NCBI GenBank assembly: GCA_017502125.1
Contig: JAFVVN010000013.1
Location: forward strand, 1 to 50,326
Direction: 5' to 3'
Length of the DNA: 50,326 nucleotides
DNA from: Bacteroidales bacterium
GTDB lineage: Bacteria; Bacteroidota; Bacteroidia; Bacteroidales; UBA932
Shown: in pieces, positions 33,965-43,230 of the stretch
Position numbering within the stretch: the stretch's first letter is position 1
How the letters are laid out: each line of letters opens with the position of its first letter
Made by a program: the position numbers and the translations under genes
Notes under the pieces: model-generated
Told to the model about the DNA's origin: nothing
Databases searched by the model: none
What the model saw: only the letters and a program-made list of their open reading frames with translations

Positions 33965-36900
33965 ATGAGATTATTGAAATCCTTCGCAGTCTCTCTTGCT
34001 TTAATGGTCGTCGGCGCTACTGCCTTCGCCCAGACCAGAGAACTGTCCGGAGTCGTGCTCGATGCGACTGATTTCCCTCTGGAAGGAGTGGCGGTCATCG
34101 TTGACGGAACGACAAACGGTGTAATGACATCAGGGGATGGTAGCTTCACTCTCAGAGTGCCGGCTAAAGATGTAGTCCTCAATGTTTCTTCTCTCGGTTA
34201 TGAAACCAAGATCATAACCGTTCCTGCAGCTCAGGACAACATCACAATCCATCTGGCAGAAGACAACATGATGCTGGAGGAGACTGTGGTCGTCGGTTAC
34301 GGTACCCAGAAGAAGGTCAACCTTACTGGTGCTGTCACTGCAGTTGATGAAAAAGCTATACAGGACCGTGTGTCTCCAAACCTCAGCAGCATGCTTCAAG
34401 GTGCTGTGCCGGGTCTTTCCATTTCGACATCAAGCGGTAACCCTGGTAGTACCGGAACATTGCAGATCCGTGGTACAGGTTCCATCAACGGTGGAAATCC
34501 TCTTGTGCTGATCGACGGTGTCGAAGGTGAGATGGACCGCGTGAACCCTAATGACGTCGAGTCTATTTCTGTCATCAAGGATGCTTCGGCGGCAGCTGTC
34601 TATGGTGCCCGTGCAGCATTCGGAGTCATTCTCATCACCACAAAGAAGGGTAATGAAGATGACGGTAATGCTGTTATCCGCTACAGCGGACGTTTCGGTT
34701 GGGAGGAACCTACCACTTCAACTGATTACGAGACTACAGGTTATTGGTCTGCTTACATCCACAACATGTTCTGGAAGGCTGATGACGGTGTATCACAGTA
34801 CATCAAGTACAATGATTACGATATGCAGCAGCTCCTTCTCCGTATCAACGACAAGACCGAGCATATTGACCGTCCATGGGTGACCATCCAGAACAGAAGC
34901 GGTAAGGATAAATATGTATATTATGGTAACACTGACTGGTGGCATGAGATGTTCAATGACCAGCACCCTGTTCAGCAGCATAATATTTCAATCAGCGGTG
35001 GAAACAAGAAGGTTAAATATTACCTTTCCGGAGCATACAACCAGCAGACCGGTATCATCAAGGTTCGTCCTGACCGGTTCGAGAAGTTCAACCTCCGTTC
35101 AAAGATTGATTTCAAGATCAATAAGTATATGAGAATGAGCAACAATACCTCATTCTATAACTCTACCTATGACTATCCGGGAGTTTCAAATGTACAGAAT
35201 GCGATCGCTTATGCAGCGAACCACGGTCTGGCTTGCTTCACTCCAAAGAACCCTGACGGAACATGGGTGTACGGAACTGACTTCCTCGGATATAAGGTGG
35301 CCAACGGTCGTCATGCCATCTATGGTAACGACAAGAACATCAACCTTGACAGGAAGATGGACTTTGCCAACACTACTGAACTCAAGATAACTCCGATCAA
35401 GCAGTTGACAATCACTGCAAACTACACTTACAGGTTCCACCAGAACCGTAATACCAACAGAAGTACTGCATTGGTATATTCACAGTATCCTGGCGTTCTG
35501 GCAACATACACCGGTAAGGGAACAGCTGGTGAGGATTCACTCACTGAGGAAGTTGACAGCTGGGCATACAATGCAGCCAACGTCTTTGCAACATATGAGG
35601 ATACCTTCAAGAAGGATCACCACCTTACAGTGATGGCCGGAGGTAACCTTGAGTATTCATATAGAAAGGATCTTTCGACTACTGGTTATAATATTCTTAC
35701 TGAGGAACTTAACGACTTTGACCTTGTCGGACTTAACGGTGACGGAGTCAAGGAATTCCTCGCTTCCGGCGGTCAGACAGAATATGCTCTCCTCGGTTTC
35801 TTCGCTCGTGTGAACTATGACTACAAGGGCAGATACCTCTTTGAGGTTTCCGGACGTTATGACGGATCATCCAAGTTTGCAAAGGGAAGCCGTTGGGGTC
35901 TTTTCCCATCAGCTTCTGCAGGATGGCGTATCTCTGAGGAGAACTGGTTCGCTCCTGCTAAGAGCGTTGTGAACAACCTCAAGCTTCGTCTCTCATACGG
36001 TAGCCTTGGAAACCAGAATGTAACTGCATACAAGTTCATCCGTAAGATCCAGACCTACGATTTCGCCGGCTTCAGCTTTGGCGAGGGAAGCTCGACAGCA
36101 AGTTATACTTCACTCTCGGCTCCGAATGCTGGAGACCTTACATGGGAGACTTCACAGCAGTATAACATCGGTATTGACGCTGGCCTGTTCAAGGATAGAT
36201 TGACATTCACAGCTGAAGGATATATCCGTGATACCAAGGATATGCTCACCGACGGTGTCGCACTTCCAAGTGTCTATGGTGCATCTGAGCCTGACATGAA
36301 CGCTGCTGACCTCCGTACGACAGGTTACGAGCTTGCAATCAGCTGGAGAGATCAGTTCAGCCTTTTCGGAAAGCCTTTCGGATATAATGTCGGAGCCACT
36401 TTGTCTGACTTCAGGACTGTCATAACCAAGTATGACAATGAGGAGAAGACTTTCGCAAAGGACTATTATGTCGGAATGGAACTTGGTGAGATCTGGGGAT
36501 TTGAAATCGACGGTCTATTTCAGTCAGACGCAGAGGCTAAGGCTTATGCAGAGCAGGTTGACCTCAACTATATCAACAAGAGACTCTATGGCGGCTGGCT
36601 TGCCGGTGACCCAAGATATGTGGATCAGAAGACAGTCGACACTGATGGAGATGGTATTCCAGATGCTGGAGACGGTAAGATTTCAGTAGGTGCCAACAGC
36701 GTTGATGATCCGGGTGACCGCAAGATTCTCGGTAATTCTATCGCATCTCTTCAGTATGGTATCACAGCCGGATTTGACTATATGGGCTTCGACTTCTCTA
36801 TCTTCTTCCAGGGAACAGGAAACCACTATTGGTATCCAAATGCTGAGTCAATGGCATTCTGGGGTCCATATTCTCGTCCATACTGTACATTCCTCGATGA

Positions 36901-37282
36901 TAACTTCCTCGACAATGTATGGAGCGAGCAGAACCCTGACGCATATTTCCCACGTCCTCGTGCTTATTCTGCGTTCACTTCAGGAGCTGCCTTGAACAAT
37001 GTCAACAGCCGTTACCTCCAGAATCTTCGCTATCTGCGACTCAAGAACCTGTCTGTAGGTTATACAATACCTTACACCAAGAAGATAGGTATAGAGAAAC
37101 TCCGTATATATTTCTCAGGCGAGAACCTTGCTTACTGGTCTCCATTCAAGAAGCATACGACCCACATCGATCCTGAGGCTGCGTTTGACAGGGTTGACAG
37201 CAGTAATTCCCCAACCCGTTACAACAATGCATTCTACCCTTGGCAGAAGACATTCATGTTTGGAATTGACATCACTTTCTAA
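33965..37282 (+). CDS. SusC/RagA family TonB-linked outer-membrane transporter
   Basis: Outer-membrane channel of 1105 residues that imports an oligomer handed over by a SusD lipoprotein, powered by TonB. A signal peptide (MRLLKSFAVSLALMVVGATA) is followed by a CarboxypepD_reg-like domain (about 25-110), the SusC box (VVVGYGTQKKVNLTGAV), the plug (LSSMLQGAVPGLSIS, IRGTGSINGGNPLVLIDGV) and a 22-strand barrel ending FMFGIDITF. No STN domain is present, so signalling to an anti-sigma factor is not expected. It follows the phosphoesterase by 36 bp without a clear promoter or terminator, and the SusD gene follows by 23 bp. Substrate specificity cannot be read directly. Confidence 0.95.
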   Translation: MRLLKSFAVSLALMVVGATAFAQTRELSGVVLDATDFPLEGVAVIVDGTTNGVMTSGDGSFTLRVPAKDVVLNVSSLGYETKIITVPAAQDNITIHLAEDNMMLEETVVVGYGTQKKVNLTGAVTAVDEKAIQDRVSPNLSSMLQGAVPGLSISTSSGNPGSTGTLQIRGTGSINGGNPLVLIDGVEGEMDRVNPNDVESISVIKDASAAAVYGARAAFGVILITTKKGNEDDGNAVIRYSGRFGWEEPTTSTDYETTGYWSAYIHNMFWKADDGVSQYIKYNDYDMQQLLLRINDKTEHIDRPWVTIQNRSGKDKYVYYGNTDWWHEMFNDQHPVQQHNISISGGNKKVKYYLSGAYNQQTGIIKVRPDRFEKFNLRSKIDFKINKYMRMSNNTSFYNSTYDYPGVSNVQNAIAYAANHGLACFTPKNPDGTWVYGTDFLGYKVANGRHAIYGNDKNINLDRKMDFANTTELKITPIKQLTITANYTYRFHQNRNTNRSTALVYSQYPGVLATYTGKGTAGEDSLTEEVDSWAYNAANVFATYEDTFKKDHHLTVMAGGNLEYSYRKDLSTTGYNILTEELNDFDLVGLNGDGVKEFLASGGQTEYALLGFFARVNYDYKGRYLFEVSGRYDGSSKFAKGSRWGLFPSASAGWRISEENWFAPAKSVVNNLKLRLSYGSLGNQNVTAYKFIRKIQTYDFAGFSFGEGSSTASYTSLSAPNAGDLTWETSQQYNIGIDAGLFKDRLTFTAEGYIRDTKDMLTDGVALPSVYGASEPDMNAADLRTTGYELAISWRDQFSLFGKPFGYNVGATLSDFRTVITKYDNEEKTFAKDYYVGMELGEIWGFEIDGLFQSDAEAKAYAEQVDLNYINKRLYGGWLAGDPRYVDQKTVDTDGDGIPDAGDGKISVGANSVDDPGDRKILGNSIASLQYGITAGFDYMGFDFSIFFQGTGNHYWYPNAESMAFWGPYSRPYCTFLDDNFLDNVWSEQNPDAYFPRPRAYSAFTSGAALNNVNSRYLQNLRYLRLKNLSVGYTIPYTKKIGIEKLRIYFSGENLAYWSPFKKHTTHIDPEAAFDRVDSSNSPTRYNNAFYPWQKTFMFGIDITF

Positions 37283-37305
37283 ACTCTGTTCGAAATATAT
37301 TTGAT

Positions 37306-39144
37306 ATGAAAAATATGAAGAAATATTTGATAATAGCTCTTGCTGCGATCGCTTCATTCACTGCATGCGATTTTCTTGACAGAGGTCCGCTTTCAGACAT
37401 GACTGAGGAGATCTACTTCAGGACAGCAGAAGACTTCCAGCTGTTTACAAATCCTTTGTATAACAACCTGCTGGACAAGCACCCATATAACCATCAGAGT
37501 GACTATTACATCAAGCTGTCTCTCTCTAACCTTCTTCACGGAGGCTCATACAGGACAGTGCCTGCTTCAGGCGGTGGATGGTCTTGGACTGACCTCAGAC
37601 GTATCAATACTGTACTTTCAAGAATGGATACCTGCGAAGATGAGCAGGTGAGAGCTGAGTATGAGGCTCTTGCACGCTTCTTCAGGGCATTCTTCTATTA
37701 TGAGAAGGTAAAGCTTTTCGGTGATGTTCCTTGGATTGATGTCGAACTCAGTTCAGATTCAGAACAGCTTCAGGCTCCAAGAGATTCAAGAGAGTTCATC
37801 ATGCAGAAGATGCTTGATGATGTGAATTTCGCAATCGACAATCTTCCTGCAGGTGTTTCCACTTTCCGTGTGAACAGGTGGGCGGCATTGGCTCTCAAGT
37901 CTCAGTTCTGTCTTTTTGAAGGTACCTTCAGAAAGTATCATGCTCTTACCATAGATCCGGCTACAGCCGGAGTCGAGACCGTAAACGACTACAAGTTCTA
38001 CCTTGAGCAGGCCGCAGCTGCAGCTGAGGAAATCATCAACGAAGGTCCTTACAAGCTCTATTCTACAGGCAAGCCTGATCAGGACTACCGCATGCTCTTT
38101 GCTCAGGAGGAGGCAAGCAAGACTGAGTTCATTCTTGCTGTATATTACAACCACCCTGCAGGTATCTACAACAACTCGACAGCAATGTCCATCCTTCCTG
38201 CTCAGGGACGTCTTTCTGCAACAAGAAAGTTTGTCAACACTTATCTGATGGCGGATGGAACAAGCTATACCACTGCTAATCCGAACCATAAGACCACTTC
38301 TTACTATGATGAGTTCCAGAACAGAGACCCACGTCTCGCTCAGACACTCAGGGCTCCTGGTTACAAGCGTATAAATGGAACTGATGTCCTCGCACCGGAT
38401 CTCACATGTACATGTACAGGTTACCATATTGCAAAGTGGACCATGGCCGCAGATGCAAACGGTGGCGACTCTGACCGTGCAGACCGTTCATCAAATGACA
38501 CTCCTGTCTATCGTTATGCTGAGGTTCTCCTCAACTATGCGGAGGCTAAGGCTGAGCTCGGTCAGTTCGACCAGACTGTGGCAGATAAGACCATCAACCT
38601 TCTTCGTGACCGTGTAGGCATGGCCAGAATGAATGTAGGGTCTCTTACTGTTGACCCATATCTCACTGACCCTAAGACAGGTTACTCTAATCCGATCCTT
38701 CTTAAGGACCCTAATCTTGCACAGATTCTTGAAATCAGACGTGAGAGAGGTGTAGAGCTTGCACAGGAGGGCGACTTCAGATGGGAAGGCCTTCTGAGAT
38801 GGAAGGAGGGAAAGTGTGTCGAGCAGGATATGCACGGTATCTACTTCCCTGGTCCTGGTCAGTATGACCTTGACAACAATGGAACAGTTGACGTCTGGCT
38901 CTATGGCGCAAATGAGGCGCAGCCTACCGTTGATGCGACTAATCCAATGTTTGCAGCATGTGCAGTACTTAAAATCGGTACAGACATATTCTTGAGCCCG
39001 GACGGATATGTTGACCCTCAGCAGAAGAGTGAACACACTTTCGATGAGGCAAGGGATTATTTCTATCCTATTCCGATTGATGAGCGTTCATTGAATCAGA
39101 ATTTGACTCAGAACCCAGGTTGGGATGATGGTCTTGACTTTTAA
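37306..39144 (+). CDS. SusD/RagB family nutrient-binding outer-membrane lipoprotein
   Basis: Surface lipoprotein of 612 residues that caps the SusC channel. The lipobox ends at FTAC (Cys 22), followed by DFLDRGPLSDMTEEIYF, a typical SusD beginning. TPR-like helices follow (EALARFFRAFFYYEKVKLFGD, with DVPW), and the C-terminus has RRERGVELAQEGDFRWEGLLRW and the closing DERSLNQNLTQNPGW. The spacing to susC (23 bp) and to the next lipoprotein gene (11 bp) indicates one operon. A second Met at 37315 is an alternative start with the same signal peptide. Confidence 0.95.
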   Translation: MKNMKKYLIIALAAIASFTACDFLDRGPLSDMTEEIYFRTAEDFQLFTNPLYNNLLDKHPYNHQSDYYIKLSLSNLLHGGSYRTVPASGGGWSWTDLRRINTVLSRMDTCEDEQVRAEYEALARFFRAFFYYEKVKLFGDVPWIDVELSSDSEQLQAPRDSREFIMQKMLDDVNFAIDNLPAGVSTFRVNRWAALALKSQFCLFEGTFRKYHALTIDPATAGVETVNDYKFYLEQAAAAAEEIINEGPYKLYSTGKPDQDYRMLFAQEEASKTEFILAVYYNHPAGIYNNSTAMSILPAQGRLSATRKFVNTYLMADGTSYTTANPNHKTTSYYDEFQNRDPRLAQTLRAPGYKRINGTDVLAPDLTCTCTGYHIAKWTMAADANGGDSDRADRSSNDTPVYRYAEVLLNYAEAKAELGQFDQTVADKTINLLRDRVGMARMNVGSLTVDPYLTDPKTGYSNPILLKDPNLAQILEIRRERGVELAQEGDFRWEGLLRWKEGKCVEQDMHGIYFPGPGQYDLDNNGTVDVWLYGANEAQPTVDATNPMFAACAVLKIGTDIFLSPDGYVDPQQKSEHTFDEARDYFYPIPIDERSLNQNLTQNPGWDDGLDF

Positions 39145-39155
39145 TTGAATTTGTT

Positions 39156-42100
39156 ATGAAAATATTTAGACAATTAATACTTGCAATAGCCTCGCTTGCT
39201 GTCTTCGCGTCATGTCTCAATGAGGAGGAGAAGCTGGTCGCAACGGCTATCTTGACAGATAAAGCGTCGATGGAATTCGGTATCGAGGATACTTTGGTTC
39301 TCGCTCTTACCGTTTACGCTGATGCTCCTTGGACTGTTGAGTCTCCAAGCTGGGTGACTGTTGACCCTGCTACCGGTGATGCCGGCGAGACTGTAGTGAC
39401 TGTGGCCGTTGAGCCAAACGTAAGAGAAAACCTTCCTGACAGACCTCGTCAGGCTGTGCTTACATTTGTCGGTCAGGATATATATGCAAATACATCTGTA
39501 GATATCCTTCAGGCCGGTGACAAATATCGTGACCTCGTAGAACTTACCATGGCTGAGGCTCTTGCCCTTGAGGCAGATACCTTTGTCGGAGTCAAGGACG
39601 TGCAGGTTGTGGCTCTTGCTTCAGACGGTTTCATTGCACAGGATCAGACCGCTATGTCCTATGTAGCTGCTGACCTGGAGGTTGAACTTGGTGACAAGGG
39701 TAATGTATATGCCTATGTTTCTTCTCTCAACGAGCTCCCATCTTTGACTAAGGGTGACAAGTTCGTTAAGGCATCCAACTCTGCTGTAGACTATTCAGCA
39801 GCCAAGGATATCACTGCGGAACTTCAGGCATACAAGGCTTCACAGATTGAGCTTGTTTCCATAACAGGTAAGTATGCTTCCAAGAAGATCGAGCTTTACT
39901 ATGAGGAAGGCGCTGAAAGACCAGCTCAGCCGGATTCAGTAGTAATCGAGGTTCTTAATGCACATGAGTCACTCGCTCTCTCGCAGTACGACGGATGGCT
40001 TGTGGAGGCTAAGGGTTATACCGTAGGTCAGGGAAGCAGGGTGGTATACTTTGTTCCTGTTGAGGTCAAGGGTGTGAAGTCCCTGGAGACTATCTACTTC
40101 TCTGATGACTTCTCTTGGATCGCTCCAATGTCTGCCGCAGATGGTGCCGGTGATGCAGTCGGAGACAATAACCCATCAACCACTGCACCTAACGTCTGGA
40201 AGATGATTTCCAGCCAGGATTTCTTCAATAAATTCAATGAGATCGGATACCAGTATCTTTGGGGTACAGTCGGTGACAAGGAATTCAAACTTGGCCCAGA
40301 GCAGGCTCCTAACGGTGGTGTCAGCAAGGAAGGATCCATGTATATCCAGAAGGATTATCTCAAGTTCGGCCAGACAAGCTATAACGCTGCTCTCAGACTT
40401 CCTGCATTGTCTGCAATCCAGGGTCAGGCGAATATCCTCATCGACTTTGATTGGTGTTGGCAGGTGACAGGCTCTTACAATCCGGACATTATGACTCTTA
40501 CAGTCGAGTCAAGCAATGGTAAGTTCGAGCAGACCGGTACTGCCGTTTCTCAGAATCTTGAGTCTGCACAGTCTCAGGAGGCTGAAAAGAGTGAGATTGA
40601 ATGGCAGCATGTTTCTATTGTCCTGACAGAGGCAACACCTGAGACAGTTCTCACGATCCGTCCTACATATGCCGATCCGGACAAGCAGAACAAGACAAGA
40701 CATCAGAACCGTTGGTATCTTGATAACATCAAGGTCATCGAGCACACCGGTTCCGTATCTGTTGCTGAGCCTACGGAGGCTGAGGTTACAATCTCAATGG
40801 AGAATAACATCATCTTTGAAGCTGCTCAGACTGAACCGATTACATTCGAATTCCAGTCAGATCAGGAAGCAACCCTCACATTAGGAGCAGAATGGGCATA
40901 CTTTATCGATGCTGAGGACAAGGAGGTGACTTCACTTACAATTGCTGCATCCACCCCGACAACTGTCAAGGTAGGTGCTAAGGAGCATACAGAAAGCGAA
41001 CCACGTACCACTGAGATCACAATTGAGTCAGGTCTTACAGTAGAGACCATCCCTGTCAAGCAGATGTCTCCAGGCCAGAAGGTTGAACCGTTCGTTAGTT
41101 TCGTCGGTGGCAACTCAAACGAGGTCAACTTTGAGGAAGGAAAATTCACTGTTACCGTTCAGGGAAATATTGAGTTCCAGGTTGAGGATGATGCATCTTG
41201 GGTGACCGTGGAGGCTGTTCCGGAAACACGTGCGACAGTCGAGTTCAAGTCATACGTTGTGACGTATGAGGCCAACTCAGATCCATCTGAGAGAACTGCA
41301 CGTATACGAGCATTCAATGCAGAGCAGAATCTTGAGTCTGTATATACTCTTGTTCAGGGCCCATATGAGACCGGCATTTACTATCAGGATGACTTCTCTT
41401 GGGTAGCACCTTGGGCAGATGCCTATGGCGCAGACGACTCTGTAGGTGACAATAACGCCTCAGGTAAGGCTCCAAACGTATATACTCATGAAACTCATCT
41501 TGAAGGAGGTGTGGTCGGCTATCCTGCATTCCTTACCGAATATGCAAACAGAGGTTATGAGGATGTTAATGCGGTGGCTAAGAGTTTCTACACTCAGAAG
41601 TACTACCTCAAGTTCGGTAAGACCAGTGCACACACCGGTCTCAAACTCCCTGCAAATGAATTCGAGGGAACTGTTCCTGCTGATGTTGAACTTTCATTCA
41701 ACTGGGCAGCTCACATGACAGGCAAGGGAGCCATTGATAAGGTGAATATTGTCGTTGAACTTGAAGGTGATGGTGTCTGTGGTGACAGTGGGGCTAAAAT
41801 AAGCAATCCTTTCACGACCACTCAGCCGGAGGGCAAACTTGAGTGGCAGAATGCGTCAGTTGTCCTTAAGGGTGTAACATCCAATACACGCATCATCATC
41901 CGCCCTACGGTTCTTGATGACTCCGATGGCGTTACTCAGAAGAGATGGTATATCGATAATATCAAACTGGCTAAGTTGATACCTCTTTTCAGTGATGACT
42001 TCTCATGGGTGGCACCTTGGGCAGATGCCTATGGCGCAGACGACTCTGTAGGTGACAATAACGCCTCAGGTAAGGCTCCAAACGTATATACTCATGAAAC

Positions 42101-42575
42101 TCATCTTGAAGGAGGCGTGACCGGTTACCCTGCTTTCCTCACCGAGTATGCAAACAGAGGTTATGAGGATGTGAATGCTGCTGGTAAGAGTTTCTACACC
42201 CAGAAGTACTATCTCAAGTTCGGTAAGACAAGTGTTCACACCGGTCTCAAACTTCCTTCGTTGGATCTGGATGCTGCAACAGATGTTGACCTTTCCTTCA
42301 ACTGGGCAGCTCACATGACAGGCAAGGGAGTCATTGATAAGGTGAATATTGTCGTTGAACTTGAAGGTGATGGCGTCTGTGGTGACACTGGAGCAAAAAT
42401 CAGCAATCCTTTCACGACCACTCAGCAGGACGGCAAACTTGAATGGCAGAATGCATCAGTTGTCCTCAAGGGTGTAACATCCGACACACGCATCATCATC
42501 CGCCCTACGGTTCTTGATGACTCCGATGGCGTTACTCAGAAGAGATGGTATATCGATAATATAAAGATATATTAA
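39156..42575 (+). CDS. multidomain BACON / choice-of-anchor J-like surface lipoprotein with a recent internal duplication
   Basis: Lipoprotein of 1139 residues in the SusE/F position, so probably a surface ligand-binding or accessory protein. The lipobox Cys is residue 20 (FASC). A BACON-like Ig domain follows (about 30-120, WTVESPSWVTVDPATG), then a beta-rich domain of the kind often seen in PUL lipoproteins (about 125-310). Three related jelly-roll-like modules begin DDFSW at about residues 317, 745 and 947. Two BACON-like stretches separate module 1 from modules 2 and 3. Modules 2 and 3 are nearly identical at DNA level. All three end in a shared strand RWYIDNIK or RWYLDNIK. It is the last gene before the terminator at 42596. 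Which glycan or lipid moiety it binds is unknown. Confidence 0.85.
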   Translation: MKIFRQLILAIASLAVFASCLNEEEKLVATAILTDKASMEFGIEDTLVLALTVYADAPWTVESPSWVTVDPATGDAGETVVTVAVEPNVRENLPDRPRQAVLTFVGQDIYANTSVDILQAGDKYRDLVELTMAEALALEADTFVGVKDVQVVALASDGFIAQDQTAMSYVAADLEVELGDKGNVYAYVSSLNELPSLTKGDKFVKASNSAVDYSAAKDITAELQAYKASQIELVSITGKYASKKIELYYEEGAERPAQPDSVVIEVLNAHESLALSQYDGWLVEAKGYTVGQGSRVVYFVPVEVKGVKSLETIYFSDDFSWIAPMSAADGAGDAVGDNNPSTTAPNVWKMISSQDFFNKFNEIGYQYLWGTVGDKEFKLGPEQAPNGGVSKEGSMYIQKDYLKFGQTSYNAALRLPALSAIQGQANILIDFDWCWQVTGSYNPDIMTLTVESSNGKFEQTGTAVSQNLESAQSQEAEKSEIEWQHVSIVLTEATPETVLTIRPTYADPDKQNKTRHQNRWYLDNIKVIEHTGSVSVAEPTEAEVTISMENNIIFEAAQTEPITFEFQSDQEATLTLGAEWAYFIDAEDKEVTSLTIAASTPTTVKVGAKEHTESEPRTTEITIESGLTVETIPVKQMSPGQKVEPFVSFVGGNSNEVNFEEGKFTVTVQGNIEFQVEDDASWVTVEAVPETRATVEFKSYVVTYEANSDPSERTARIRAFNAEQNLESVYTLVQGPYETGIYYQDDFSWVAPWADAYGADDSVGDNNASGKAPNVYTHETHLEGGVVGYPAFLTEYANRGYEDVNAVAKSFYTQKYYLKFGKTSAHTGLKLPANEFEGTVPADVELSFNWAAHMTGKGAIDKVNIVVELEGDGVCGDSGAKISNPFTTTQPEGKLEWQNASVVLKGVTSNTRIIIRPTVLDDSDGVTQKRWYIDNIKLAKLIPLFSDDFSWVAPWADAYGADDSVGDNNASGKAPNVYTHETHLEGGVTGYPAFLTEYANRGYEDVNAAGKSFYTQKYYLKFGKTSVHTGLKLPSLDLDAATDVDLSFNWAAHMTGKGVIDKVNIVVELEGDGVCGDTGAKISNPFTTTQQDGKLEWQNASVVLKGVTSDTRIIIRPTVLDDSDGVTQKRWYIDNIKIY
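41388..41969 (+). repeat. internal duplicated module, copy 1
   Basis: This segment and 41994-42572 are tandem copies within the lipoprotein gene, offset by 606 bp. One stretch of 104 bp is identical (41406-41509 with 42012-42115). Divergence is concentrated in a short patch (around 41650-41690) and scattered third positions. Confidence 0.92.
41994..42572 (+). repeat. internal duplicated module, copy 2
   Basis: Second copy of the module at 41388. The last 90 bp are almost the same as in copy 1 and end in RWYIDNIK. The copies code for complete modules, so the reading frame is kept whether one or both are present. Confidence 0.92.
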
Positions 42576-42595
42576 TCACTTGCTTATTACGTTTA

Positions 42596-42630
42596 AAAGT
42601 CGGCACGGTTCAGTCCGTGTCGACTTTTTT
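42596..42630 (+). terminator. rho-independent terminator of the glp-SusCD operon
   Basis: A 13-bp stem with one G-U pair (42596-42608 with 42615-42627) and a 6-nt loop is followed by T6 (42625-42630). It lies 20 bp after the lipoprotein stop and is the first convincing terminator after glpA. Confidence 0.92.
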
Positions 42631-43133
42631 CATTCAATTCCCCTACAACCTCAAGGTGTGCTACGCTATCAGCTGAAGTGGCTCAGTGCAAGCGTTTTAG
42701 GGAAATAGTGATAAAAGCTCGGAGCGTGCTCCGGGCTTTCTTCTATATTGTGCCAATCTCACGCCCCCTCAGTCGCTGGCACAACGTGCCCTCGTGAACC
42801 GTAAGTGGCGGATTTTCAGAAACTTAAGTGGTATTGCTCGCATGTAAAAGACAGCGAGGCGTATAGCTTATGTTCCTGTGTGTCAATAATTTACGAGTTA
42901 CAATGATAATCCCTGTCACCCCCCCCAGCAAGCACAAAACGTGTCACAGTCCTCACGACCCTGCCCGGATATGTCGAGAGGGAAAAGTTGGTCTGCAGAA
43001 AGGACATATCTCCTGTCAGATTCCCAAGGCCGCCCGTCCCTACTTCAGCGAAGTAGCCGAAGTAAAAATAAAGCAAAAACATAAAGATTCAGAAAAAGTT
43101 TCATAAAGAAAAAGAAAAATCCGACATATGCTA
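42631..43133. other. gene-free region between the two halves of the locus
   Basis: No supported gene lies in about 500 bp. It contains a hairpin with a short T run at 42716-42742, a C8 tract (42919-42926) and a small hairpin CTACTTC-AGC-GAAGTAG near 43041-43057. The ORFs here have no family resemblance and an unlikely composition. The sequence may be debris of an older insertion linked to the Rpn gene downstream. Confidence 0.6.
42716..42742 (+). terminator. terminator-like hairpin
   Basis: AGCTCGGAGC (42716-42725) and GCTCCGGGCT (42728-42737) pair over 10 bp with one G-U pair, but the loop is only 2 nt, so the inner pair must open. TTCTT follows. It may be a back-up terminator of the upstream operon or belong to a lost gene. 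Confidence 0.55.
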
Positions 43134-43164
43134 TTTGATTTCCTATTGACAAAAACTATATTTG
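43134..43164 (+). promoter_or_regulatory. promoter of the second Rpn gene
   Basis: TTTG (43134-43137) and TATATTTG (43157-43164) are separated by exactly 19 bp, a full match to the Bacteroidota vegetative promoter. The leader to the ATG at 43231 is about 60 nt and contains an imperfect inverted repeat (GTGATGAAT near 43181 with TTTTTATCAC near 43227). Confidence 0.75.
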
Positions 43165-43230
43165 TCGGGAGTGAAGAGGGAGGGTGATGAATTTTATTGG
43201 GACTATCATGTCCGTTAATTTTTATCACTA

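Noticed and set aside
33965-37282. SusC protein as a sigma/anti-sigma signalling receptor
   Set aside because: No STN domain precedes the plug and no sigma or anti-sigma gene is present nearby.
42668-42684. Shared word ctatcagctgaa(a/g)tg at 14099 and 42670
   Set aside because: A 15-base match with one difference is expected several times by chance in a 50-kb window.
42919-42926. C8 tract as a phase-variation site
   Set aside because: It lies in a gene-free region and is not placed within a promoter or reading frame I can support.
42870-43106. 78-residue ORF in the gap before the second Rpn gene
   Set aside because: Its composition is not protein-like, it spans a C8 tract, has no ribosome binding site and resembles no family I know.
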